A stretch of DNA of 30,618 nt, taken from DSOI01 sp041394885. GTDB taxonomy: Bacteria; Acidobacteriota; Terriglobia; Bryobacterales; Bryobacteraceae. Under the pieces are notes generated by a model. The model made no database searches. It was not told the DNA's origin and was given only the letters and a program-made list of their open reading frames with translations. Made by a program: the position numbers and the translations under genes. The stretch is taken from NCBI GenBank assembly GCA_041394885.1, contig JAWKHI010000063.1, positions 1 to 30,618 of the forward strand, read 5' to 3'. Numbering within the stretch: the stretch's first letter is position 1; every line of letters starts with the position of its first letter. Shown in pieces: positions 1 to 7,647 of this stretch.

Positions 1-425
1 GGCCTTTCGTTCGGCCCGCCGCGGACCCCTGCCCCCGGCATCTTCTCAACCGCGAAATCCTTCTTGACCTTCCGGACTTCGCGCTCAACGTCCTCCAATT
101 TGTCCCGCCCCTTGAGGAACGCCTTCACGTCCGCACGCCCCGCGTTCAGTATCGGCTGCAGCGCCTTCCGGTCTCTCGCCACGATTTCGACAATCGCGGA
201 CTTCCCGTCGTCGCTCAACTCGTAGCTGTATGCCAGGATGCCGTCGTCCGCCTTCACGGAAGCCGGCGTCAGTAGTGGCCGCTTCGGGTCCTCGTACGTT
301 CCGGATCCGATCATCGGGACCACGGCGATCAGCCGCTCATGGCGGTGCCGCTCCTCCACCTGGTACTGAGACCATCCAGGGACCATGCCGAGACACACAG
401 AAAGCGCGAAAAGTCGGAGAACCAT
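1..425 (-). CDS. Secreted protein of unknown function, C-terminus cut by window edge
   Basis: An open frame runs from an ATG at 425 (minus) to the window edge without a stop, about 141 codons. The first 20 residues (MVLRLFALSVCLGMVPGWSQ) look like a Sec signal peptide with cleavage near WSQ, so the product is probably exported. The mature part begins YQVEERHRHERLIAVVPMIG and contains a charged lysine/glutamate-rich stretch (about residues 100-130) likely to be helical. A GAGGT-type ribosome binding site lies about 10 bases upstream. Codon use matches the neighbouring genes and the frame has no stops over 425 bases, so I take it as real. I do not recognise the family. It is divergent from the terminase cassette. 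Confidence 0.7.
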   Translation of the reverse strand, partial: MVLRLFALSVCLGMVPGWSQYQVEERHRHERLIAVVPMIGSGTYEDPKRPLLTPASVKADDGILAYSYELSDDGKSAIVEIVARDRKALQPILNAGRADVKAFLKGRDKLEDVEREVRKVKKDFAVEKMPGAGVRGGPNER

Positions 426-656
426 TCGGACTGACCTCACTGTTTCTTCACTGAGTGGTACTAATAAACCTACGATTATTCGAAATCGAACCCCCCCCAT
501 CAGGCCATGTCAAGAAGAAACTGCGCTCACTGTTCATCTTTTTCCAGTCACAGGAAAGAGAGCTTTTTCTTCTGATTCGAATCAATAACTTCCAGTTATC
601 GGCGTCCAAAATGCTAGGACGGCAATGCGATCCTGAAAATGGAGGTTAGTAAGGAA
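426..656. promoter_or_regulatory. AT-rich divergent intergenic region with TTCGAA palindromes
   Basis: This spacer separates the minus-strand secreted protein from the plus-strand terminase cassette and is visibly richer in A and T than the coding sequence around it, as expected for a promoter region. It holds a perfect 12-base palindrome, TGATTCGAATCA, at 573-584, and a second TTCGAA core at 479-484. Short ORFs here are poor in codon character. No confident -35/-10 pair was assigned. The palindromes could be regulator sites; this is inference only. Confidence 0.35.
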
Positions 657-1310
657 ATGCCAACTCGATTACACGCGCTCCCCGGTCCCAAGACCCAGGA
701 AGGCAAAGCCCGCGTCTCCCAGAACGCCACCAAGCACGGACTAACCGCCAAAACCATCGTGCTCGCCAACGAGTCCCAAGCTGCCTTCCAATCCCTCCTG
801 GAATCGCTCACCGTCGAGTGGTGCCCCGCCGGCGACACCGAATTCCTATTGGTGGAAGAGATGGCCGCCGCCGCATGGCGCCAACGCCGGGCATGGTCCA
901 TCGAGTCTGCCCACTTTGACCTCGCCATGGTCCAAAACGAACCCGCCATTCAGGAGCAGTTCAACAAGATTGACCACGCCGCCCGGACCGCCATCGCTCA
1001 CAAGTCGCTGATCGAACAAGGCCGGGCCCTTGCCAACATACAGCGGCACGAAGAGCGCCTCTCCCGCCAACATGACCGCGCCCTTCGCCGCCTCCAGGAA
1101 CTGCAGCGCCAACGCCGTCAACGCGAAGCATCCGAAAAACCCCTTGAAAACAACTCGATGCAAAACAATCCCCCTGCAATCATCGAAAAGCACGTCGATC
1201 AAGCTTCCCCTTGTGAACTTTTGCCCGCCAACGCGATAAAGGAGAATTCCGAATGCACTGGACCTTCCAACCATCCACCGAACCTTTCACTTGCGAAAGA
1301 ATCGAGTTGA
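657..1310 (+). CDS. KHGL-motif protein upstream of terminase (possible small-terminase-like partner)
   Basis: This 217-residue soluble protein starts MPTRLHALPGPKTQEGKARV and continues SQNATKHGLTAK. The pattern GPKT-x-EGK-x-R-x-S-x-NA-x-KHGLT recurs, from memory, in uncharacterised proteins of Acidobacteria and Planctomycetes. The middle (about 60-150) is helical and rich in Arg, Gln and Glu, with a strongly basic stretch (RALRRLQELQRQRRQR) that could bind nucleic acid. The last 70 residues are Asn/Pro-rich and look disordered. I chose the ATG at 657 because GGAGG lies 12 bases and AAGGA 3 bases upstream; an in-frame ATG at 639 is the alternative. The 3' end overlaps the next gene by 58 bases, suggesting translational coupling. 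Position before a terminase large subunit suggests a DNA-recognition partner, but no small-terminase fold can be shown by eye. Confidence 0.65.
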   Translation: MPTRLHALPGPKTQEGKARVSQNATKHGLTAKTIVLANESQAAFQSLLESLTVEWCPAGDTEFLLVEEMAAAAWRQRRAWSIESAHFDLAMVQNEPAIQEQFNKIDHAARTAIAHKSLIEQGRALANIQRHEERLSRQHDRALRRLQELQRQRRQREASEKPLENNSMQNNPPAIIEKHVDQASPCELLPANAIKENSECTGPSNHPPNLSLAKESS

Positions 1311-1501
1311 AAGCTACCCGGGAGCCACACGCCGGCCGGACAAGTGTGTCCAAAAACACCGAGCTCACCCTCGACTTTTGGAACGCTATGCGCGTCGCCA
1401 TCGCCCGTGGACTCGCCAGCTTCCCGGAGGCCTACCACGCCATCACGGACGCCATGGCTCAGGTCTACCAGGACTTCGGCTTGTCCCCCAAGCCGGCCTA
1501 A
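1253..1501 (+). CDS. Small protein of unknown function in the terminase cassette
   Basis: This is an 82-residue protein (starts MHWTFQPSTEPFTCERIELK, ends QDFGLSPKPA). An AAGGAG ribosome binding site sits about 7 bases before the ATG, supporting translation even though it overlaps the end of the preceding gene. The C-terminal half (FWNAMRVAIARGLASFPEAY) looks like two amphipathic helices. It stops 5 bases before the terminase start, so the three genes are probably one transcript. I do not recognise the family. It could be a connector or regulator of the terminase. Confidence 0.55.
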   Translation: MHWTFQPSTEPFTCERIELKATREPHAGRTSVSKNTELTLDFWNAMRVAIARGLASFPEAYHAITDAMAQVYQDFGLSPKPA

Positions 1502-1506
1502 TAGCC

Positions 1507-2973
1507 ATGCTGTCTCTACTCCACACCGTCAATCCGCTGGCCTTCGCCCGCGAGGCTCTCCGCTTCCACCCGGACCCCAAGCAGGCCGAAGTGCTCAATC
1601 CCGCCAACCGGCGCATCCTGCTCAACTGTAGCCGTCAATGGGGAAAGTCCACGGTAACGGCAATCAAAGCGCTTCACCACGCTCTCACTAACGAGAATTC
1701 CGTCACCCTGATCCTCGCCCCCTCCGAACGCCAATCCACCGAACTGCTCGGAAAAATCGAAGCCAACCTTCGAACCCTCGACATCCGCGCCCGTCGCGAC
1801 CCCGCCTCCCGCGCCTCCGTCCGCCTTCCCAACAACGCCCGCATCCTTGCCCTCCCATGCTCGGAGTCCACCATCCGCGGCTTCTCCGCCACGCTCCTCA
1901 TCATCGACGAAGCCGCGCGCGTCTCCGATGATCTCTACCACTCCGTCCGTCCAATGCTCGCCACCCACCCCGGCGCAACGTTGTGCCTGCTCTCCACACC
2001 CCACGGCCGAAACGGGTTCTTCTACGACACCTGGACCGCGCCGGGCTCGGACTTCCTCCGCATCACTGCTCCCGCCACCGAATGCCCCCGCATCGCTCCT
2101 ACCTTCCTCGACGAGGAGCGCCGTAACCTCCCCGAAGCTGTCTTCGCGCAGGAGTATCTTTGTCAGTTCTCGCAATCCCAGTCGGCTCTGTTCAATCACG
2201 ACGATATCCAGGCCGCTCTCACTCCGTCCCTCACGCCGCTGTTCCCCGCCGAACGGTCGCCGTTCGCCCCACCGCCGCAACTTCCCATTATTCTTCCCGA
2301 CCCCTGGCAGCATTTCTTCATCGGCCTCGACCTCGGTCAAAAACGCGACTACACCGCCCTCGCCATCGTCGAGTTCATCGGAGTCCTTTCGCAGAATCGC
2401 GACGCCGCCACCTTCGAGCGCATCGCCGAGATTCGTTACCGGATTCGCCACCTCGAACGAATCCCGCTCGATACGCCCTATCCCCACACCGTCGACCACG
2501 TCTGCAAACTGCTCGACACCACCAACCTCGGCGATCAGGCTTCCCTCATCGTCGACACCACTGGCGTCGGCGCCCCGGTCTACGACATGTTGAATAGCGC
2601 CCTCCGCACCTTCCAACGCCGTCCACGGCTCTACGCGGTCAACATCACCGCCGGGGACCGGGCCCACTCCGACGGCAAGACGCACTACGTCCCCAAGCGG
2701 GACCTCATGATCGGAATGCACTTGCTCCTCCGGGACCGGAAGATCATGATCGCGTCCGCGATTCCGCACGCCAACACGCTCACCCGCGAACTCGAGCTCA
2801 TGCAGCGCGAAGTAACTCTAGCCGGGAATGAACGCTACGAGCCCGCCTCCGCCTCCGCGCACGACGATCTCCTCATCGCCATGGCCCTCGGGATCTGGCG
2901 CGCCCGCCTCCACCGCCTCCCCTCCATCATTGACCCCGCCTTGCGAATGCCCATGCTCGAGCAGGTGCTGTGA
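1507..2973 (+). CDS. Phage-type terminase large subunit (ATPase plus RNase H-like nuclease), orphan
   Basis: The 488-residue protein has both halves of a terminase large subunit, the motor that packages and cuts DNA in tailed phages. The ATPase part shows a Walker A-like SRQWGKST at 42-49, Walker B LLIIDE at 130-135 and the coupling motif STPHGRNGFFY at 163-173. The nuclease part shows FIGLDLGQKRDYTALAIVEF (271-290, Asp275 and Asp281), LIVDTTG (348-353, Asp350) and a C-terminal HDDLL (452-456), consistent with the acidic metal site of this fold. The reading frame is open far upstream of 1507, but that part is a shadow of the preceding genes; MLSLLHTVNPLAF is the natural start right after the previous stop. 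There is no portal, capsid, protease, tail, integrase or lysis gene beside it, which is unlike a prophage. Confidence 0.85.
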   Translation: MLSLLHTVNPLAFAREALRFHPDPKQAEVLNPANRRILLNCSRQWGKSTVTAIKALHHALTNENSVTLILAPSERQSTELLGKIEANLRTLDIRARRDPASRASVRLPNNARILALPCSESTIRGFSATLLIIDEAARVSDDLYHSVRPMLATHPGATLCLLSTPHGRNGFFYDTWTAPGSDFLRITAPATECPRIAPTFLDEERRNLPEAVFAQEYLCQFSQSQSALFNHDDIQAALTPSLTPLFPAERSPFAPPPQLPIILPDPWQHFFIGLDLGQKRDYTALAIVEFIGVLSQNRDAATFERIAEIRYRIRHLERIPLDTPYPHTVDHVCKLLDTTNLGDQASLIVDTTGVGAPVYDMLNSALRTFQRRPRLYAVNITAGDRAHSDGKTHYVPKRDLMIGMHLLLRDRKIMIASAIPHANTLTRELELMQREVTLAGNERYEPASASAHDDLLIAMALGIWRARLHRLPSIIDPALRMPMLEQVL

Positions 2974-3037
2974 CGGAAAGGGAGTTCATCGAGTTTCATC
3001 GGCTTCATCGCCTTCCCGTCTGAGTACCGGCCGGGGC

Positions 3038-6000
3038 CTAAAAGACGTACTTCAGCCCAAACTGAATCCGCCGCGGCTCGTCCGCCGAGTTGATCGTGCC
3101 CACCGCCGCCGTGCCATAGGCAAGGTTCGGCCGCCCAAAGGCAGGCGTGTTGGTGAAGTTGAACGACTCGAAGCGGAACTGCACATAGTGCCCTTCCCAC
3201 GGAAGATAGAAGTTCCGGTTCAAGGAGAAGTCGAAGTTGTAAGTCGGCGGACCGGTAATCAGATTCCGCCCCGCATTGTCGAACTGGCCGGACTTCCCGG
3301 GCACCACGGCCGTCGTATCGAACCATTTGTCGATGGTCCGGCTGCCGCGCGGAAGGTTCGGGTTCCTAACCAGATCGCCGCGATTGGCTCCTCCCACGTT
3401 GGTCGTGTTCTGGTTGATCGTGTGCGAATCCGGCGTCCCGGCCAGCAGCGACACGATGCCGCCGATCTGCCATCCGCCCAGGATCCACGCGCCCGGTCCC
3501 GAAGTCAGATGCGCACGCCCCTTGCCGAACGGCAGTTCGTAGATGGCGCTTGCCACGTAGGCGAGCCGGCGATCGAGCGATGCATTGCCGCGGTCGAAAC
3601 GGCGGTTGTAAGTGAACAGGCTGCTGCCGTTGCCTTGCTGCAGATTCTCGTCGCCGTAGTCGAGGTTGTGGGACCATGTGAGCGAACTGAGGAACGTAAA
3701 ACCGCGCGAAAAGCGCTTCTCTGCCTTCACCGTCAGTGCGTTATAACTGGTGTTGTCGCCTGTGTTCGATTGATTCACGCTGTTGAAGAACGGCCGCCGG
3801 AAACGTTGATTGTTCGGCACCACTGGATCCGGCGTCTCCGGCTGGTTGATGTTGATGTTATAGAACAACTGCCGGGCCCCGGTGCCTTGATAGCCAAGCG
3901 TGAACAGAATGTCGCCGGGCAACTCCTGCTGGAAGTCGAAGAACCATTGGTAGGCGTAGGGCTGCGGGAGAAAGTCGCGCGCCGTGTTCACCGTAAGGCC
4001 GGCCCGCGGGAAGCCTTCCGGCGTCACCGGTGCGAACCCGTTCCTCACCAGCAGCGTCGTGTTCTCACGCGGCTGCGGCGCGCTGAATTCGTTCGCCAGG
4101 GGCGCGCCCGTGAAGAACCGGCTCGCCTCCGACTGCACGTTGTCGTGCTCGCCGTAGTAGAGCCCCGCGCCCGCCCGGATGACGGTCCTGTCGGTCATCC
4201 GGTAGGCCAGGCCAAACCGTGGCGCGATGTTGTTCTTGTCGCGGATGCAGCCGCAATCGCCGCTGTCTTTCGGAGTCAGGAACAACGGCAGATATTGGGC
4301 CTCCCCGAAGCCGCCGCGGTTGGGAGCGAGGAATTCGCCCGGATCCGGAGTGCGCCCGTTGATCTCGGTGAGAAAACGCGACACGGTCTGCTTTTCCGGA
4401 TTGGGGAACGTCGGCGGAAAGAAGATTTCATACCGGACGCCCACATTCAGGGTGAGTTTCGCGTTCAGCCGGAAGTCATCCTGCACGAACGCGCCGAAGT
4501 ACGGCACCCGCGTGGTCTCGCCGTTGGGGAAGCCCCAGGTTTCATTCTGCGCCATGCCGAGCAGCATGTCCGCAATGCCATTGCCCGTTCGAGCCCGCGA
4601 GGCTGCTACGTTCGGCTGCTGCGTCGTGTAATCGCCGCTGAAGTTGAACTGGCCGCGCCGGAACCGCGACGGATCGCGCGGAACCGTCGAGCGCCGCCAC
4701 TCGCCGCCAACCTTCACCGTGTGCCGGCCCGTGACGAAGGTGAAGTTATCGCCGATCTGGTAGTTGGTGAGGTCATTGAAATTCGGCCAGAACCCGCGCG
4801 GACCAACCTGCGCGAATCCATCGCCGGGCACGAACAGGGCGAATCCGTTGTCGCGTCCGTCGTTCAAGGAATCGCCGGGTGCTCCCTTGATGCCGAACTG
4901 CGATTGCAGGTTCTCTGTGATCGGGATGTCGAACACGGTCGGGAAGAACGTGTACCCGAACCGGATCTCGTTGAACTTCGTCGCACCGAAGGTCGAGTTC
5001 AGTGACCATGCCAGGTTGTGTCCGGGCAGGTCCACCGTCTGCCCCGTTCCCCCATTGGCCGGCAACGGCAGTGGGCCGTTCTGGAAGGTGAACTGGTTGC
5101 GGTAGGAGTAACGGACGAAGGTCCGCTGGTTGTCGTTGATGTTATAGTCCCAACGGACGTCGTATTGATCGAAGTCGTCGCTGTCGGATGGGGAGAAGAA
5201 AAAGTTATTCGGCAGGTTATCGCGCCCGGGAATATTTGGCCGTGGATAGATCGCCAGCACCTTCGCCGAAACAGGGTCGAACCGGCTCGACGGGATCGTA
5301 AAGTTCGGGAAGGGCTGCCGCGTGGCGTTGACGCCGGTCCCGGTCAGGGTGAGCGGATCGTACACCTCGCGCGTCGGATTTGGCTGGTCGTTGAAATTGC
5401 CGCCGATCACCGCTGCGCTGGGCACCGTCGAAGTGAAGCTCTTGCCAAGCCGGATCCGCGTCCCCTGGATGCTGCCGAAGTAGAACATCTTGTTCTTGAT
5501 GATCGCGCCGCCGAGCGTGCCGCCGAACTGGTTCAGCCGATAGGTGGGCTTGCTCGCTCCGGACCGGTTCGCAAAAAAGTTGGTGGCGTCCAGTTTGTCG
5601 TTGCGGAGAAAGTGGAACAACGAGCCGTGCAGATCGTTGGTGCCGCTCTTGGTGGAGACAATCACCTTGGCGCCCATCCGGTAACCGTACTCGGCCGACG
5701 TGTTGTTGGTTACCACTTTGAACTCGCCCACCGAGTCCACCGAGGGCTTGGTGGCCTGCTGCTGGAACCCGAGCGCTCCGCCGGAATTGCGGGAGGTGTT
5801 GTCGGACCCGTCGAGCAGGATGTTGTTTTGCGCGGCGTGCATGCCTACCGCGAGAAAGCCGCCCTCGCCGCCGTTTTCCCCATCCTGGCGGGTGCCTTTG
5901 CCGAATTGGCGCGACGGAAGTACGCCTACCGTGAATCGGGCCAGTTGCAGATAGTTTCGCCCGTTGAGAGGCATCTCGACGATGCGCTTGGAATCGATCA

Positions 6001-6397
6001 CCTGGCCCACTTCGGTCTTCTCCGATTGGATCAACTGCGCCGCGGCGGAAACTTCCACCGTCTCGGCCACGGTGCCGATGTTCAACTGGCAGTCGATACG
6101 TGCGGTCTGCTGCACCTCCAGCCGCAGCCCCGGATATTCTTTCGGCGCGAAGCCTTGCGACGCGCAGGTGACGCTGTACCGGCCGGGGTTCAGCGCGGGC
6201 ACGGTGTAGAAGCCCACGGCGTTCGTCACTGCCCGGTTTTCCACGCCCGTGTCCAGGTTTTTCACGGTAACCGTCGCGTTGGGAATCACGGCGCCGGAGT
6301 TGTCGCCCACCACACCCTGGATGGTGCCGCTGCTCTGCGCCCAAAGCGCCGCTGACGCAATCAGACACGACAGCCCGAAACGGAAAACTGCACTCAT
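3038..6397 (-). CDS. Oar-like TonB-dependent outer-membrane receptor 1 with carboxypeptidase-regulatory-like domain
   Basis: The 1119-residue protein starts with a signal peptide (about 1-20, cut near LWAQ), followed by a carboxypeptidase-regulatory-like beta-sandwich (GTIQGVVGDNSGAVIPNATV, about 24-110). A TonB plug region follows (EMPLNGRNYLQLARFTVGV, about 140-290), then a long beta-barrel ending in FGLKYVF, the aromatic C-terminus expected for BAM-dependent insertion. This architecture is typical of the expanded Oar-like receptors of Acidobacteria, thought to import large or scarce nutrients; the ligand cannot be read from sequence. An AGGGG ribosome binding site lies about 8 bases upstream of the ATG. 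It carries a Cys-x-Cys pair (GDCGC, coding bases 4247-4255) just before NNIAPRFGLAYR, also seen in receptor 2. It is convergent with the terminase and divergent from metX. Long open frames antisense to it are GC artefacts. Confidence 0.92.
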   Translation of the reverse strand: MSAVFRFGLSCLIASAALWAQSSGTIQGVVGDNSGAVIPNATVTVKNLDTGVENRAVTNAVGFYTVPALNPGRYSVTCASQGFAPKEYPGLRLEVQQTARIDCQLNIGTVAETVEVSAAAQLIQSEKTEVGQVIDSKRIVEMPLNGRNYLQLARFTVGVLPSRQFGKGTRQDGENGGEGGFLAVGMHAAQNNILLDGSDNTSRNSGGALGFQQQATKPSVDSVGEFKVVTNNTSAEYGYRMGAKVIVSTKSGTNDLHGSLFHFLRNDKLDATNFFANRSGASKPTYRLNQFGGTLGGAIIKNKMFYFGSIQGTRIRLGKSFTSTVPSAAVIGGNFNDQPNPTREVYDPLTLTGTGVNATRQPFPNFTIPSSRFDPVSAKVLAIYPRPNIPGRDNLPNNFFFSPSDSDDFDQYDVRWDYNINDNQRTFVRYSYRNQFTFQNGPLPLPANGGTGQTVDLPGHNLAWSLNSTFGATKFNEIRFGYTFFPTVFDIPITENLQSQFGIKGAPGDSLNDGRDNGFALFVPGDGFAQVGPRGFWPNFNDLTNYQIGDNFTFVTGRHTVKVGGEWRRSTVPRDPSRFRRGQFNFSGDYTTQQPNVAASRARTGNGIADMLLGMAQNETWGFPNGETTRVPYFGAFVQDDFRLNAKLTLNVGVRYEIFFPPTFPNPEKQTVSRFLTEINGRTPDPGEFLAPNRGGFGEAQYLPLFLTPKDSGDCGCIRDKNNIAPRFGLAYRMTDRTVIRAGAGLYYGEHDNVQSEASRFFTGAPLANEFSAPQPRENTTLLVRNGFAPVTPEGFPRAGLTVNTARDFLPQPYAYQWFFDFQQELPGDILFTLGYQGTGARQLFYNININQPETPDPVVPNNQRFRRPFFNSVNQSNTGDNTSYNALTVKAEKRFSRGFTFLSSLTWSHNLDYGDENLQQGNGSSLFTYNRRFDRGNASLDRRLAYVASAIYELPFGKGRAHLTSGPGAWILGGWQIGGIVSLLAGTPDSHTINQNTTNVGGANRGDLVRNPNLPRGSRTIDKWFDTTAVVPGKSGQFDNAGRNLITGPPTYNFDFSLNRNFYLPWEGHYVQFRFESFNFTNTPAFGRPNLAYGTAAVGTINSADEPRRIQFGLKYVF

Positions 6398-6422
6398 GTT
6401 CTTGACCCCTGAAAGGATTCGA

Positions 6423-6440
6423 TTAAACGCTTTTCGTTAA
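6423..6440. promoter_or_regulatory. Candidate operator upstream of receptor 1
   Basis: TTAAACG (6423-6429) and CGTTAA (6435-6440) form an inverted repeat with a 5-base spacer. It lies 26 bases upstream of the receptor 1 start and 80 bases upstream of metX. The ACG...CGT half-sites recall LacI-family or similar dimeric regulators. It is a single occurrence, so the assignment is tentative. Confidence 0.3.
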
Positions 6441-6454
6441 CCTGAGTTCATTTT

Positions 6455-6474
6455 AGGGTCCCTCCTTGGACCCT
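6455..6474 (+). promoter_or_regulatory. Hairpin in the metX leader
   Basis: AGGGTCC (6455-6461) pairs perfectly with GGACCCT (6468-6474) across a 6-base loop, 45 bases before the metX ATG. There is no T-run after it, so it is not a standard terminator. I see no recognisable SAM or SAH riboswitch core around it. It could be a 5' leader structure or a dyad operator. Confidence 0.4.
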
Positions 6475-6519
6475 GTCAAGGCCGTTAATGTAGCCGTTCC
6501 GAGCGGATGCGATGCTATC

Positions 6520-7647
6520 ATGGGGTTTCCAAACAGGGTGATCGTCGACACACAGACCGTGCGTTTTGATTCCTTGGCGCTCGATTCGGGCATTGCTCTG
6601 TCGCCTGTCGATGTTGCCTATCAGACCTACGGCTCGCTCAACGCGGAACGCACCAACGCGATTCTGATCGTACATGCCTTCAGCGGCGATGCGCACGCTG
6701 CGGGCCTCAGCCGCGAGACTGGCAAGCAGGGCTGGTGGGATTCCATGATCGGCCCTGGCAAGGGCTTCGACACCGATCGCTATTTCGTCATCTGTTCGAA
6801 CGTGCTCGGCGGCTGCCGTGGCACCACCGGGCCGGGGTCCATCAACCCGGCTACGGGCAAGCCCTTCGGCATGTCGTTTCCTTGGATCTCGATGTCCGAC
6901 ATCGTGCGTTTGCAGAAGAAGCTCGTCGACTACCTCGGCATCACCCGTCTGCTCGCGGTGGCCGGCGGGTCCATGGGCGGCATGCAGGCACTCGAATGGG
7001 CGGTGGCCTACCCGTCGTCTCTGGCGGCGTCGATTCCGATTGCCACCACGGCGCGGCACTCGGCCATGCAGATCGCATTTAACGAAGTGGGCCGTCAGGC
7101 GGTGATGTCAGACCCGGATTGGAACGCCGGCGACTACTTCAACGGTCCGCCGCCGCGGCGGGGATTGGCCGTGGCGCGCATGGTGGGCCACATTACTTAT
7201 ATGAGCGACGAATCCATGCGTGAGAAGTTCGGGCGCAGGCTTCGCGGCAAAGACCAACCCACGCCGGATCTGGAAGCCGACTTCGAAGTGGAGAGCTACC
7301 TTCGATACCGCGGAGCGCAGTTCGTGGATCGTTTCGACGCCAACTCGTATCTCTATATAACGAAGGCCATGGATTACTTCGATCTCGCCGGCGGGTTTCC
7401 GTCCCTGGCCGCGTCTCTCGAGCGCGCCACCGCGCGGTTCCTGGTGGTGAGCTTCACCTCAGATTGGCTCTACCCGGCCTACCAATCGCTCGAGATCGTC
7501 AATGCGCTCCGCAGCCGGAATCGCGACGTGGCATACTGCGAATTGCCTTCCAACTATGGCCACGATGCCTTCCTGGTGGAAGTGGCTGAACAAACCGAAC
7601 TGCTGCGCGGATTCCTGGCCCGGACCCTGCGCGGAGCGACCAAATGA
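6520..7647 (+). CDS. metX: Homoserine O-acyltransferase (MetX family)
   Basis: This 375-residue alpha/beta-hydrolase-fold enzyme transfers an acyl group from acyl-CoA to homoserine, the activation step of methionine synthesis, in the cytoplasm. The nucleophile elbow GGSMGG places Ser151. Asp315 (TSDWLYP) and His348 (YGHDAF) complete the triad. Other family marks are NVLGGCRGTTGPGS (94-107) and YQTYGSLN near the N-terminus. I chose ATG 6520 (MGFPNRVIVD) because it gives the usual family length; a TTG at 6466 is open in frame but lies in the loop of the leader hairpin. It overlaps metW by four bases (ATGA), so the two are co-translated. Acetyl versus succinyl specificity cannot be decided here. 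Confidence 0.93.
   Translation: MGFPNRVIVDTQTVRFDSLALDSGIALSPVDVAYQTYGSLNAERTNAILIVHAFSGDAHAAGLSRETGKQGWWDSMIGPGKGFDTDRYFVICSNVLGGCRGTTGPGSINPATGKPFGMSFPWISMSDIVRLQKKLVDYLGITRLLAVAGGSMGGMQALEWAVAYPSSLAASIPIATTARHSAMQIAFNEVGRQAVMSDPDWNAGDYFNGPPPRRGLAVARMVGHITYMSDESMREKFGRRLRGKDQPTPDLEADFEVESYLRYRGAQFVDRFDANSYLYITKAMDYFDLAGGFPSLAASLERATARFLVVSFTSDWLYPAYQSLEIVNALRSRNRDVAYCELPSNYGHDAFLVEVAEQTELLRGFLARTLRGATK

Noticed and set aside
1291..1506. N-terminal extension of the terminase
   Set aside because: Arg/Pro/His-rich sequence lying out of frame over the two upstream genes; the terminase fold begins after 1507.
1516..2769. 417-residue minus-strand open frame antisense to the terminase
   Set aside because: Gly/Val/Glu-rich shadow frame; the terminase motifs on the other strand are unambiguous.
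657..2973. Prophage
   Set aside because: Only a terminase and two small genes; no structural, lysis or integration genes and no attachment repeats were seen.
2984..3016. Three TTCATCG copies after the terminase stop
   Set aside because: Short, irregular spacing of 9-11 bases and too few copies to call a functional repeat.
2828..5005. 725-residue plus-strand open frame antisense to receptor 1
   Set aside because: It is rich in Arg, Val and Glu with no recognisable domain, and lies antisense to a gene with clear homology throughout. High GC removes stops in such frames. The same holds for the frame at 5018-6355.
6455..6522. SAM or SAH riboswitch before metX
   Set aside because: Only one short hairpin is present; no conserved riboswitch core could be matched by eye.
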